A stretch of DNA of 64,000 bases from Flavobacterium branchiarum (lineage in GTDB: Bacteria; Bacteroidota; Bacteroidia; Flavobacteriales; Flavobacteriaceae): assembly GCF_030409845.1 (NCBI RefSeq), contig NZ_JAUFQQ010000003.1:620001-684000 (forward strand). The letters are read 5' to 3'. Below the pieces are notes generated by a model that worked only from the letters and a program-made list of their open reading frames with translations, ran no database searches and was not told the origin of the DNA. The position numbers and the translations under genes were made by a program. Position 1 is the first letter of the stretch, and each line of letters opens with the position of its first letter. Below, one piece after another: positions 1 through 9,384 of this stretch.

Positions 1-2
1 AG

Positions 3-776
3 TCGAAAACACAATTCGCTCCAGAATATGGTGTGATTTTAGGTTCAGGTTTAGGTGGTTTTACAAATGATATCAAAATAGATTTTACCTTACCATATAA
101 TGAAATTCCTAATTTTCCAGTATCAACAGTTCAAGGACATACTGGAGCTTTGGTTTTTGGAACTATTGGAGATAAAAAAGTGGTTGCGATGCAAGGTCGT
201 TTTCATTTTTATGAAGGATACTCAATGGAAGAAGTTACTTTTCCTGTTCGTGTAATGAAGTTTTTAGGAGTTAGTAAATTAATGGTTTCTAATGCTTCTG
301 GAGGAGTAAATGCAGCTTACAAAGTAGGTTCTATTGTAATTATCAAGGATCATATCAATTTTGCGCCAGAGCATCCTTTACGTGGTAAAAATGACGAACG
401 TTTTGGACCTCGATTTGTAAATATGAGTGAGCCTTATTCTAGAAAAATGATCATTAAAACCAAAGAAATTGCATCAAGATTGGATATAGAAATTCATGAC
501 GGAATTTATTTTGGTTTACAAGGACCAACTTTTGAAACTTTGGCGGAATATAAAATGGTAAAAATTCTTGGGGCAGATTGTGTAGGAATGTCTACTGTGC
601 CTGAAGTTATTGTTGCTCGTCATATGGACATAGAAACTTTTGGTATTTCGGTAATTACCGATATGGGTAACGAAGAAAGTATAGATACAATCTCACATGA
701 TGAAGTTCTTGAGGCAGCAAAAATGGCAGAGCCTAAAGTAAGAGCTTTGATAAAAAACTTGATTTTAGAGTATTAA
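3..776 (+). CDS. Purine nucleoside phosphorylase, 5' end missing
   Basis: Phosphorolysis of purine (deoxy)nucleosides to free base and pentose-1-phosphate, for cytosolic purine salvage. The reading frame is already open at base 3 and continues through GTG at 33, so the true start lies before the window; 257 residues are visible, about 15 short of the family. The trimeric-PNP signature is present: GSGLGGF phosphate loop, the MQGRFHFYEGY block, the SNASGG strand and the GPTFETLAEY / GMSTVPE purine-binding segments. The base-contacting position near the C-terminus reads ITDMGN, with Asp where classical 6-oxopurine-specific enzymes have Asn; this is seen directly and its effect on specificity is inference. 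Its stop codon overlaps the stop of the convergent sensor-kinase gene. Confidence 0.93.
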   Translation, partial: SKTQFAPEYGVILGSGLGGFTNDIKIDFTLPYNEIPNFPVSTVQGHTGALVFGTIGDKKVVAMQGRFHFYEGYSMEEVTFPVRVMKFLGVSKLMVSNASGGVNAAYKVGSIVIIKDHINFAPEHPLRGKNDERFGPRFVNMSEPYSRKMIIKTKEIASRLDIEIHDGIYFGLQGPTFETLAEYKMVKILGADCVGMSTVPEVIVARHMDIETFGISVITDMGNEESIDTISHDEVLEAAKMAEPKVRALIKNLILEY

Positions 777-2950
777 TTACTATTTGAAGAAAAGAATTTT
801 GCGATAATCGTGTAGAATTCGTCAGGAACAAAGGGTTTTGTTATTACGTCGTTCATTCCGAAAGACAATAACATTTCCCTGTTCTCATCCAATGAAATAG
901 CTGTCAAGGCAATAATTGGAGTAATTTTGTCAAATTCACGAATGTATTTAGTGGCAGTAGTTCCATTTATTCCCGGTAAATGAACATCCATTAAAATCAT
1001 ATCAAAGCGTTTGATTTTTAATAATTCAATCGCTTCTTCACCATTGTCGATTACCTCACAAGTTATGCTTTTGTTTTCAAGCATCTTTCTAGTAATCATT
1101 TGGTTTATTCTGTTGTCCTCTATCAACAAAATATTTTTGCCTTTTAGTTCGTAGTCGTTATACAATTTAGTTTCTTCTTTAATAGCTAGGGGTTCATTAT
1201 CTATTTGGAATTTCAATTTAAAAGTAAATGCAGAGCCTTTGCCAACTTCACTTTTAAGATTTATTTCTCCACCTAGCATTTCGGTTAGTTTTTTTACAAT
1301 TGTAAGACCTAAACCGGTTCCTCCGTATTTTCGATTGACTTCTATTGAGCCTTGTGAAAAACTTTCAAAAACCGTTTGTAGTTTGTCTTCTGGTATTCCT
1401 ATTCCAGTATCAACTATTTCAAAATAAACAGTTGCTTCATCGTCTTTTAATGAATGTAATTTTACAATAACATTCACGCGTCCATTTTCAGTAAATTTTA
1501 GGGCGTTATTAATCAAGTTCATTATAATCTGAGACAATTTAGTTGGATCGCCAATTAGATTATCAGGAATGCTATTATCAATGTCTAGATTAAAAAAGTT
1601 TTTATTGGCGGTAGCTAATTCTTTTAATGAGCTTTGTATGTTTATGAGTAATTCTTTTAGATTGAAGCTTATTGCTTCTGTCTCGAGTTTGTTAGAGTCA
1701 ATTTTATTTATCTCAAGAATTTCATTGATAAACGTAGTTAAATAATTACCTGAGAATTTTAATGACTCTAGGTATTTTTTTTGTGATTTTTTAGGATTGT
1801 CTTCAATTAATAAATGGGTGATCCCGTTTATTGCATTAAGGGGTGTTCGTAGTTCGTGACTAACTGTTGATAAAAATTCAGACCTTGCCTTTGATGCTTT
1901 TTCAGCTTTGTTTTTTGCAATAATTAGTTCGTTATTTTTTTCTCTTAAAACAATATTATTTTGATTTCGAATAATATTGTTTTTATAAAGCGACAAGCTT
2001 AAAAGTGATAAAATTGAAATTAAAGCAATAGCGAGAATGCTTATTAATTTAGAATATTTATAGGTCTTTTTGTCCTCAAGATCTTTCTTTTCTTTTTTAA
2101 TTGCAGTTTTTATAAGCTCTTTATCTTTGAATTTTTTAAAATCATCAAAGTCAACTTTTGAGTTTTTTAATTTATAGATATAGTTCTTTAGTTGGTAGTG
2201 TTCATTTAAATAAGAGTAAGCCCTATCGTAGTCTTGGTGTGTTTTGTAAAACTGACTTAACGCTAATAAAATTATTGCTTTTTGGTTAAGATCATTGCTT
2301 TTAGAAGTTAGGTCTAGTGCCTTGTCAAGGTAGTATATAGCCTCTTTATTTTGTTTTAGCTCTTTTTGAATAAGTCCAAGCTGATAGTAAGCATCAGTTT
2401 TGGTTCTTAGCATCAACTTGCTATCTGGTTCTTCGATTATTTTTTTAAATGTTGCGATAGCCAAATCGTATTCTTTATTGGCTTTTAAGGCAATTCCTTT
2501 TTGAAGATTCAGTGTTTGAGTCGAATCAATAATTTTTAACTGTTTAAAAATAGATTCTGATCTTTTATAATAGTTTTCAGCAAGATTGTGGTTGCCTTTT
2601 TCAGTATTTGTTATACCAATATAGTGAAGGGTAAGTGCTTTGGTAGCAGTAGTTGTGTCTTTAAGTAGGGTTAGACTTTTGTTAAAGTTGGTTAAAGCCT
2701 CGTCGTATTTTTTCTGGTTATAAAAAATTTTACCTAGCTTAAAAGTTTGGTTGGCTTGGCTTTCAATTTTATGATTTGATTCACTAAAAAGGATTGACTT
2801 TTCGGTAAAAGCGAGTACTTGATTGTGTTTTTTGGCCTTGACACTAGAATTAGATGGTTTGCTAGAATGCACTACGTTATCTGTATTCTCAGTTAACTGA
2901 GAATACAAAAATGAACTGAAAAGACTGATTATAATAAAAAGGTATTTCAT
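773..2950 (-). CDS. TPR-containing hybrid sensor histidine kinase / response regulator
   Basis: Membrane-bound hybrid two-component sensor of 725 residues. Order of parts: signal peptide (1-18), periplasmic tetratricopeptide-like helices (about 60-260), a transmembrane segment (about 298-322), a short coiled linker, a HisKA dimerisation domain with phospho-accepting His365 in SHELRTP, a HATPase domain with N box (MNLINNALKF), G1 (DTGIGIP) and G2 (GGTGLGL), and a C-terminal receiver with the phospho-acceptor Asp655 in MDVHLPG and a conserved Lys in TKPF. There is no DNA-binding output domain, so signal must pass to another protein or stay within a phosphorelay. It lies 26 bp behind gap and 55 bp further from lipA on the same strand, so co-transcription is plausible. 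The sensed signal cannot be read from the sequence. Confidence 0.93.
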   Translation of the reverse strand: MKYLFIIISLFSSFLYSQLTENTDNVVHSSKPSNSSVKAKKHNQVLAFTEKSILFSESNHKIESQANQTFKLGKIFYNQKKYDEALTNFNKSLTLLKDTTTATKALTLHYIGITNTEKGNHNLAENYYKRSESIFKQLKIIDSTQTLNLQKGIALKANKEYDLAIATFKKIIEEPDSKLMLRTKTDAYYQLGLIQKELKQNKEAIYYLDKALDLTSKSNDLNQKAIILLALSQFYKTHQDYDRAYSYLNEHYQLKNYIYKLKNSKVDFDDFKKFKDKELIKTAIKKEKKDLEDKKTYKYSKLISILAIALISILSLLSLSLYKNNIIRNQNNIVLREKNNELIIAKNKAEKASKARSEFLSTVSHELRTPLNAINGITHLLIEDNPKKSQKKYLESLKFSGNYLTTFINEILEINKIDSNKLETEAISFNLKELLINIQSSLKELATANKNFFNLDIDNSIPDNLIGDPTKLSQIIMNLINNALKFTENGRVNVIVKLHSLKDDEATVYFEIVDTGIGIPEDKLQTVFESFSQGSIEVNRKYGGTGLGLTIVKKLTEMLGGEINLKSEVGKGSAFTFKLKFQIDNEPLAIKEETKLYNDYELKGKNILLIEDNRINQMITRKMLENKSITCEVIDNGEEAIELLKIKRFDMILMDVHLPGINGTTATKYIREFDKITPIIALTAISLDENREMLLSFGMNDVITKPFVPDEFYTIIAKFFSSNSN

Positions 2951-2976
2951 GTATTGTAATACTTTCTATAATTAGT

Positions 2977-3981
2977 TTATCTTTCTTTTGTCAGCAATAT
3001 CAAATCGATTAATCTAGACGAATAACCAATTTCATTGTCGTACCAGCCTACAACTTTAACCATTTTGTCGATTACAGAAGTAAGTTGTGCATCAAATAAA
3101 CAGGAATTCTGATTTCCGATAATATCAACAGATACAATAGGATCTTCAGTATAATCTAAAATTCCTTTTAAACTAGTTTTAGCGGCATTCTTAAATGCGT
3201 CGTTAATTTCTTCGATAGAAACGGCACGATTTACATTGAAAGTAATATCGGTTAATGAACCATCTGGAACAGGAACTCGAATACCACAACCGCCAATTTT
3301 ATTTTGCAATTTAGGGAATATTTTTGTTAATGCTTTTGCTGCGCCCGTTGTTGTAGGAACAATTGATTGGCTCGCACCTCTAGCTCTGCGTAGATCTTTA
3401 TGGGGTTGATCGTGCAGACTTTGATCTGTTGTGTATGAGTGTATCGTAGTAATGTAGGCCTGCTCGATACCACAAAGATCATCGATTATTTTTATCATTG
3501 GAGCTGCATTGTTTGTTGTACAACTCGCATTTGATATTATAGTTTCTGTTCCATCTAATATTTCTTCGTTTACACCCAAAACCACAGTTTTGATAGTGTC
3601 TACTTCAGAAGGGGCAGATAGAATAACTTTTTTTGCTCCAGCTATAATGTGCGCATTTATTTCATCATGCGTTTTATATTTCCCTGTAGATTCTATAACA
3701 TAATCTATATCACAGTCCTTCCAGTTTAAGTTTGAGATGTCCTTTTCGTGGAAAAATAAAAAATGCCTTCCATCAACGATTATTCCATTTTCGTCACTGC
3801 TCACAACATAGGGCAATACACCATGAATACTGTCGTATTTAATTAGGTGTGCCATAGTTTTGGTGTCTGCAATGTCGTTTATGGCGACAACTTCAATTTC
3901 AGGATGGTTTAAAAGTAATCGAAATAAGTTTCGACCAATTCTTCCGAAACCGTTAATAGCAATTCGTATTTTTTTATTCAT
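2977..3981 (-). CDS. gap: Glyceraldehyde-3-phosphate dehydrogenase
   Basis: Glycolytic and gluconeogenic oxidation of glyceraldehyde-3-phosphate to 1,3-bisphosphoglycerate in the cytosol. The 334 residues match the normal length. N-terminal Rossmann fold with NGFGRIGR (11-18) and an acidic residue in AINDIAD that favours NAD over NADP; catalytic Cys154 in SNASCTTNN and its partner His181 in TTIHSYT; C-terminal GWYDNEIGYS. The gene follows lipA after 29 bp and precedes the hybrid sensor kinase by 26 bp, all on the minus strand. Bacteroidota often hold more than one gap paralogue, so whether this one is the main glycolytic enzyme is not decided by the sequence. Confidence 0.97.
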   Translation of the reverse strand: MNKKIRIAINGFGRIGRNLFRLLLNHPEIEVVAINDIADTKTMAHLIKYDSIHGVLPYVVSSDENGIIVDGRHFLFFHEKDISNLNWKDCDIDYVIESTGKYKTHDEINAHIIAGAKKVILSAPSEVDTIKTVVLGVNEEILDGTETIISNASCTTNNAAPMIKIIDDLCGIEQAYITTIHSYTTDQSLHDQPHKDLRRARGASQSIVPTTTGAAKALTKIFPKLQNKIGGCGIRVPVPDGSLTDITFNVNRAVSIEEINDAFKNAAKTSLKGILDYTEDPIVSVDIIGNQNSCLFDAQLTSVIDKMVKVVGWYDNEIGYSSRLIDLILLTKER

Positions 3982-4010
3982 TTAAAAAGGAAATATTCAA
4001 CATTTAGAAA

Positions 4011-4886
4011 CTAAAGAATGTGTTTTTGTGCCTTATAAGAAGAACGAACTAATGGGCCACTTTCTACATGGCGAAATCCTAATTCTAGTCCAAATTTCTC
4101 ATATATAGCAAATTGATCTGGAGTGATAAATTCTTTTACAGGTAAATGTTTTTTACTTGGTTGTAAATATTGTCCAATTGTTACCACATCTACATTTGCA
4201 TTACGCAAATCAGTCATGGTCTGAAATACTTCTTCTTCGGTTTCTCCAAGACCAAGCATAATTCCCGACTTGGTTCTGTTGATTCCTTTTTCTTTTAAGT
4301 AGCGTAATACTTCTAGGCTACGGTCGTATTTGGCTTGTATGCGTACTTCACGAGTTAATCGACGAACAGTTTCTACGTTATGAGAAACAACTTCAGGGTT
4401 AGCTTCTACAATTCGGTCAATGTTTCTTTCTATTCCTTGAAAATCAGGGATTAATGTCTCTAGAGTCGTATTCGGATTCATACGGCGTATTGCCTTAACA
4501 GTTTCAATCCAAATAATCGAACCACCATCTTTTAAATCATCTCTATCTACACTTGTAATTACAGCATGTTTGATATTCATGATTTTAATAGAGCGTGCTA
4601 CTTTTTCTGGTTCGTCCCAATCTACAGTCTCAGGTCTTCCGGTTTTTACACCACAAAAACCACAAGAACGTGTACAAACGTTACCTAAAATCATAAAAGT
4701 AGCAGTTCCTTCTCCCCAGCATTCACCCATATTTGGGCAACTACCAGAAGTGCAAATCGTATTTAAACTATATTTGTCTACCAAACCACGTAGTTCGGTA
4801 TATTTCTGTCCAATCGGTAGTTTTACCTTCAACCATTTTGGTTTTCCAACAGGTAAATTATTATCTATAACGCTTTCCATATTCAA
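4011..4886 (-). CDS. lipA: Lipoyl synthase (radical SAM)
   Basis: Inserts two sulfurs into protein-bound octanoyl groups to make lipoyl cofactor for pyruvate and 2-oxoglutarate dehydrogenases and the glycine cleavage system. Both iron-sulfur clusters are visible: the auxiliary cluster Cys45, Cys50, Cys56 ([12 protein letters not shown]) and the radical-SAM cluster Cys71, Cys75, Cys78 (CTRSCGFC, a CX3CX2C motif). The family C-terminal R-S-S-Y is at 281-284. Length 291 is normal. On the minus strand a TATCTTTG -7-like box (plus coordinates 4898-4905) lies just upstream of the start, so transcription of lipA-gap-kinase probably begins here. Confidence 0.97.
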   Translation of the reverse strand: MNMESVIDNNLPVGKPKWLKVKLPIGQKYTELRGLVDKYSLNTICTSGSCPNMGECWGEGTATFMILGNVCTRSCGFCGVKTGRPETVDWDEPEKVARSIKIMNIKHAVITSVDRDDLKDGGSIIWIETVKAIRRMNPNTTLETLIPDFQGIERNIDRIVEANPEVVSHNVETVRRLTREVRIQAKYDRSLEVLRYLKEKGINRTKSGIMLGLGETEEEVFQTMTDLRNANVDVVTIGQYLQPSKKHLPVKEFITPDQFAIYEKFGLELGFRHVESGPLVRSSYKAQKHIL

Positions 4887-5118
4887 TATTCAAAGTACAA
4901 AGATACGGAATGTTGTTTATTTGTAGATTTGTTTATGCTTTAATTTATAAAACGACTGCAAAAAGCACGATTATTCTGTTTTTAGGATGAATGAGGTAAT
5001 CTAGATTTATAAAGTTTTTATGTGATAATTGTAAACAAGTAATTTTAAATATGTCAAATTAATTTCTTTTCTTTAAAATTAATTGGTTTCCTATTAGATG
5101 AGTATTTTAAAGTTGTAT

Positions 5119-5126
5119 TATATTTG
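5119..5126 (+). promoter_or_regulatory. Putative Bacteroidetes -7 promoter box for the M48 protease
   Basis: TATATTTG matches the Bacteroidetes -7 consensus TAnnTTTG and lies 25 bp before the ATG of the protease gene. I see no convincing TTG -33 box at 19-20 bp upstream, so confidence is moderate. No other gene lies between it and the protease. Confidence 0.45.
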
Positions 5127-5151
5127 TTATGGTTAATTTAACATTAAAACG

Positions 5152-6021
5152 ATGAAAAGAAAATCAATAGCATTAATTGTATTGCTAGCAACTTTTGGAT
5201 TTACAAAAGCTAATGCACAAATAAATTTAGGAGAAAAAGCTTTAGGAGCTGTTCAAAAAGGGTATGCAGGATTTACTTTTAGTGATGCTGATGCCGCAGC
5301 TTTATCAAAAGCAGCAGTTGCTGAAATGGATGCCAAAAATCAGATTGCCCCAGCGACAGATGGGTACGCAATTCGATTAAATAGATTGTTTGGAAAACAT
5401 ACTGCTGGTAATGGGTATACTTTAAATTATAAAGTTTATATGCTAAAGGAAGTAAATGCTTTTGCAACTGCAGATGGTAGTGTTCGTGTGTATTCAGGTT
5501 TAATGGATATTATGGACGATAATGAATTACTTGCGGTTATCGGACATGAAATTGGTCACGTAGCTAATCATGATTCAAGAGATGGAATGAAAGCACTTTA
5601 CAAAAAAGAAGCTTTAATTGATGCAGTGTCTTCACAGTCAGGAAAAATTGCTGCGCTTACTGAAACTCAATTGGGAAAAATTGGAAGCGCTATGATTGAT
5701 AGTAAGCATAGTAGAACACAAGAATCTGAGGCAGATTTATTCTCGTATGATTTCTTGAAAAAGAATGGTTATAATATTAATGCTGAAGAATCGGCATTTA
5801 GAATCCTTGCAAAGATGAGTGAAGGAGCAGAAGGATCATTTCTAGATAAAATGATGAGTTCACATCCAGACCCTAAACAAAGAGCAGATGCTGCTAAGCA
5901 AAGAGCAGAAAAAGACGGATTGTACAAGCCCTATGTACAACAAAAAATAGTGAATACTGTACCAGTAGCAGCAAAGAAAACAACTGCAAAGAAAACAGTT
6001 AAGAAAACTACTAAGAAATAA
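5152..6021 (+). CDS. Secreted M48-family zinc metalloprotease
   Basis: Zinc endopeptidase of the M48 (Ste24/HtpX/BepA-like) family, predicted periplasmic. A signal peptide ends near AlaAsnAlaGln at 20-23. The zinc site HEIGH is at 132-136, and the third ligand is probably the Glu in QESEADLFSYDF about 60 residues further on. The body lacks transmembrane helices, so it is of the soluble kind rather than HtpX. The tail is a low-complexity Lys/Thr stretch (AAKKTTAKKTVKKTTKK), giving a very basic C-terminus of unknown role. The gene is monocistronic: its own -7 box upstream and a strong terminator downstream. Substrate is not predictable; chaperone-protease roles in outer-membrane quality control are known for relatives. 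Confidence 0.9.
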   Translation: MKRKSIALIVLLATFGFTKANAQINLGEKALGAVQKGYAGFTFSDADAAALSKAAVAEMDAKNQIAPATDGYAIRLNRLFGKHTAGNGYTLNYKVYMLKEVNAFATADGSVRVYSGLMDIMDDNELLAVIGHEIGHVANHDSRDGMKALYKKEALIDAVSSQSGKIAALTETQLGKIGSAMIDSKHSRTQESEADLFSYDFLKKNGYNINAEESAFRILAKMSEGAEGSFLDKMMSSHPDPKQRADAAKQRAEKDGLYKPYVQQKIVNTVPVAAKKTTAKKTVKKTTKK

Positions 6022-6042
6022 TTAGATTTATTTTTTGAGCAT

Positions 6043-6077
6043 AAAAAAAGCAGAACCTTAGGTTCTGTTTTTTTTTA
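6043..6077 (+). terminator. Rho-independent terminator after the M48 protease
   Basis: Seven-base-pair stem CAGAACC / GGTTCTG with a 3-nt loop (6051-6067), preceded by seven A and followed by nine T. It fits the end of the protease gene and, because of the A tract, may work in both directions. It also marks the last clearly core feature before the island. Confidence 0.85.
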
Positions 6078-6288
6078 TTTTAAAGTTTTCAGGAAAAAGC
6101 TGTATCGATTGAATACTAAGCTTTTATAGAGATAATCAAAAAAGTCAGGTAACGATTTGGTAACGGTGCTAATTGCTTTTATTTTCAACGTGTTTCCGTT
6201 AGCTCATAACAAATATACAATATGATAGTATATTATAAAATATCATTTCCAAATTATTACACAATCTCTAGTTTAGATTAGCTGTTTC

Positions 6289-9237
6289 TTAGACCATTTG
6301 TTCTTCCAATTGTCCCTTCCAAATGGAGAACCCTTTATTGTAGTCCGAATAATCGTGGACAACTCTTGAAAAATTTTGCGGATTTGTTTCTAAGTAGGCT
6401 TGCCGTCCTTTTTCACGAATAATATTCAGGTCTTTGTCAATTTGCTTTATTGTGTCGATCAATACGGATTTACCTTTATCTGTATGCCAAATATAAGTTG
6501 CTTCTTCGGTATCTAATGTTTCTAAAATAATGTGGTAGTTTTGTGTTCCTTCCAGCAAAAAAACAAATGAAAACGGTTGTAAAACGAAGCGAAGTTTCAT
6601 TACATTGCGTTCGTGCTTGTCTGCTAAAAACTGAATGTGTTGTGAATGTTTGTAATGTTTACCTTTTAGCAAATCGTTCAAAATACTTTCTGCATCAGTA
6701 TAAAATGTTTGATTTTTAGGAAGTTCATTTGTGGTGAGAATGTTTTGTTTTGATATCGGAATTTGACCGATGAAACTCTTATTCAGAAACTGAAATTTCA
6801 CGCTTTCTACAATTTCTTTATCGATGTTTTCAATATCGGAGGAAGTGGCTAATTGCGATAAAATCACACCGTTTTCTATTTCTGCATAAATAGTTATAAA
6901 AATGGATTTTGATTTCAAAATCTTTATGAAATATGGTTTTAAGACTTCATATTCAGGTCGAATTTCTTCGTTTTCGATTTCGAAATCAAAACGTTGGTTA
7001 CTTTCTTTATCAATATACGCAAAACCAACATTTCCATATCTGAAATCCAAAGCTTCTATAGCTATTTTGATTTTCTTTTCGATTACCAAACTTTGTCTTT
7101 CTGGAATAAGTTCGGTTGGTTCATCAAATAAAGTGGCTTGTTTCATTATTTGACGATAGTAAGTGTTTCGTCTTAAAAACAGTTTATTCAAATAATCAAT
7201 TTTGATGTCCCGATAATCATAAATAGTCGGAGTGATTTCTGAACGTTGTACACGACCTATATATTGAATCAGCTTGCCTTTGAAAGAAAAAGGATATACC
7301 AAAAACAATGAACTGATATTGGATAAATCTGAACCTTCTCCAAAATATTGTCCTGTGGTAATTAGTATTTGGAAATTACCTTGCTGTAAGGTTTGCCATT
7401 TGGATTTTCTGTTACTTTCAGAATTATTTCCACTTAGCGTAATAACTTCGTAAGATTGTTTGAGGAAAAGGTACAGTGAATCAATATGTTCTTTTCTTTC
7501 TGTGATAATAGCAATTCGTTTTCCTTTAGAAAGCTCGTTTTCAATATCATTAATAATGAGTTTATTTCGTTCCGAATCGTGAACCAGTATCTTTGAAAGT
7601 GTTTCAAAATTATCTGTTTTGGAATTGAAAGGAACATCTAAATTAGTGTTTCTGACAATAATTTGAGCGTGTTTAAAATTTTCAATTTCATTACTGGATA
7701 TTTCCGAAATTATTTCTCCAAGAAAAGCAAAAATCAGTTTGTCATCATTGTATTTTCTGAATGGAGTTGCAGTCAATCCATACAAATTGAATGATTCCAA
7801 CTTCTCAATGGTATTGCGAAATGTTTCAGCAGGAATATGATGGCATTCATCCACCAAGATAGTTCCAAATTGATTTTGGATTTGCTCAATTTGTTTCGGC
7901 AAACTTTGGATAGTTGCAATGGTAATTTGCTTTCCTATCTTCGCTTTTCCCTGACCGATAATACCGATTTCATGTTTAGGAATTCCGAGAAATGCCTGAA
8001 TCCGTTCCTGCCATTGTTCCAATAATTGTTTGCGATGAACAACAATTAAAGCTGATTGTTTTTTATCTGCAATAATCTTCAATCCCATAATCGTTTTGCC
8101 CGAACCTGGCGGAGCAACGATAACACCGAAATCCTTTTTTGAAACGGCTTCAATGACTTTATCTTGATGGTCTCTCAAAGTTGAATTGAATGCGAAAGAG
8201 ATTTCTGTCTTTTGTTTTCGATTGTCTTGAAAATCAAAATCCAAGTTTTGTTCTTTACAAAATCGCAAAAGTTTGCCAATGAAACCTCTTGGAATGATAA
8301 TTTCATTTTCTGTTTCCTCGACAAGTTTAAAATACCGTTCTGTTCCAAACGTATTTTTGCCTGATTTCTTCTTGATAAAAAACTCTGAATTAGCAAAATT
8401 CAATTCTTCTTTCAGAAAATTGATTAACGGAGAACTCAATCTATCTCTTTGAATACGGATATTTTGTTGAAGTACGATGGATAATTTTCCACTTCCGTAG
8501 GATGCAACGTCGTTAGTTGGTAAATTTTGCTTTGTTGAAATTTCCTGAAATAATTTGTCCAACACTTCAATCGAAACTCTTTCAATTTCATTCAAAAATT
8601 GCCATTGGTCAGGTATCGGCTCAAAAGTTTCAGTATTGATAAAACAGCTATTTCCGTTGTCCATTGCGGGTTTGAAAAATGGCAGAGCAATTAGATTTCC
8701 CAAACCTTTTCCTGAAAGAAAATCTTGATTTGGAAACAAACGATCAAAACTGGAGCTTTTGTCAAACATTGAAAATACCCCAGACTGTTCCAAAATCGAA
8801 ATGAAAATTTTTCTACTTCGGATTGCAGGATAAGGTCTATCAAAAAATACCCATACGTGTCCTCCATTTCCCGAACGTGAACGCTCCAAATAAGCAGGAA
8901 TATTTTTTTCCTTGCAGGCATTTAGGAAATTTACGGCTTCTTCTTTCCAGTTTTGTTTATCAAAATCAGCTACTAAAAACCAAGAAGTATTATCTTGTAA
9001 CAATGGGTAAACACCGATTTGCTGAATACCGTTTAAATGCTTTTGAATTTCACTATTGTTAAAAGGCAAAAATGTTTTATGTGGATAATTTGCAAAAGTC
9101 CCGCCATTCATTTTATGTGTCCGATAATGATACAGGTCATACTGATAGGCGGGCATATATCCAGATTTTCCCGATTTCTCCCAACGGATAGCAAATACAT
9201 CTTCTCGGCCCCTAAAAAGAGAAAAGAAATCATTCAT
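6289..9237 (-). CDS. TOTE-type conflict-system protein: archaeo-eukaryotic-primase-like domain fused to an SF2 helicase
   Basis: A 982-residue fusion. Residues about 5-230 resemble the archaeo-eukaryotic primase-like domain that databases call the TOTE conflict-system primase: acidic pair in VADFD (Asp91, Asp93) and a following SGNGGHVW with His127. Residues about 350-680 form an SF2 helicase: Walker A APPGSGKT (375-382), DECH box (463-466), TATP (489-492) and a motif VI-like YIGRVQRSE. The last roughly 300 residues match nothing I recognise. Family members are thought to act in phage or plasmid conflict, making or extending primers and remodelling DNA; that is literature plus inference, not proof here. 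It is the last gene of the co-directional defence run, 147 bp behind herA. I saw no frameshift, so it looks intact. The start MNDFF is the only sensible one. Confidence 0.82.
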   Translation of the reverse strand: MNDFFSLFRGREDVFAIRWEKSGKSGYMPAYQYDLYHYRTHKMNGGTFANYPHKTFLPFNNSEIQKHLNGIQQIGVYPLLQDNTSWFLVADFDKQNWKEEAVNFLNACKEKNIPAYLERSRSGNGGHVWVFFDRPYPAIRSRKIFISILEQSGVFSMFDKSSSFDRLFPNQDFLSGKGLGNLIALPFFKPAMDNGNSCFINTETFEPIPDQWQFLNEIERVSIEVLDKLFQEISTKQNLPTNDVASYGSGKLSIVLQQNIRIQRDRLSSPLINFLKEELNFANSEFFIKKKSGKNTFGTERYFKLVEETENEIIIPRGFIGKLLRFCKEQNLDFDFQDNRKQKTEISFAFNSTLRDHQDKVIEAVSKKDFGVIVAPPGSGKTIMGLKIIADKKQSALIVVHRKQLLEQWQERIQAFLGIPKHEIGIIGQGKAKIGKQITIATIQSLPKQIEQIQNQFGTILVDECHHIPAETFRNTIEKLESFNLYGLTATPFRKYNDDKLIFAFLGEIISEISSNEIENFKHAQIIVRNTNLDVPFNSKTDNFETLSKILVHDSERNKLIINDIENELSKGKRIAIITERKEHIDSLYLFLKQSYEVITLSGNNSESNRKSKWQTLQQGNFQILITTGQYFGEGSDLSNISSLFLVYPFSFKGKLIQYIGRVQRSEITPTIYDYRDIKIDYLNKLFLRRNTYYRQIMKQATLFDEPTELIPERQSLVIEKKIKIAIEALDFRYGNVGFAYIDKESNQRFDFEIENEEIRPEYEVLKPYFIKILKSKSIFITIYAEIENGVILSQLATSSDIENIDKEIVESVKFQFLNKSFIGQIPISKQNILTTNELPKNQTFYTDAESILNDLLKGKHYKHSQHIQFLADKHERNVMKLRFVLQPFSFVFLLEGTQNYHIILETLDTEEATYIWHTDKGKSVLIDTIKQIDKDLNIIREKGRQAYLETNPQNFSRVVHDYSDYNKGFSIWKGQLEEQMV

Positions 9238-9384
9238 CTAGTACTAATTTTACTCAATTTGATATTTAGTCTATCTTTATTTATATTTTTTTTTCTCGAT
9301 CGGTTGATAGTTGGTTACAAGTATGCTCTCTTATAGACTTTAGTATGTATTTTGTTTTTCAGTTACTTGCAAATTTTGGAATTA

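Noticed and set aside
4570..4926. 118-codon plus-strand ORF over lipA
   Set aside because: Lies antisense to the conserved iron-sulfur region of lipA, whose reading frame fully explains the sequence.
6075..6090. TATTTTAAAG shared with the right island boundary as a possible att core
   Set aside because: Ten AT-rich bases are expected by chance when two 250-bp AT-rich regions are compared; no extended similarity on either side.
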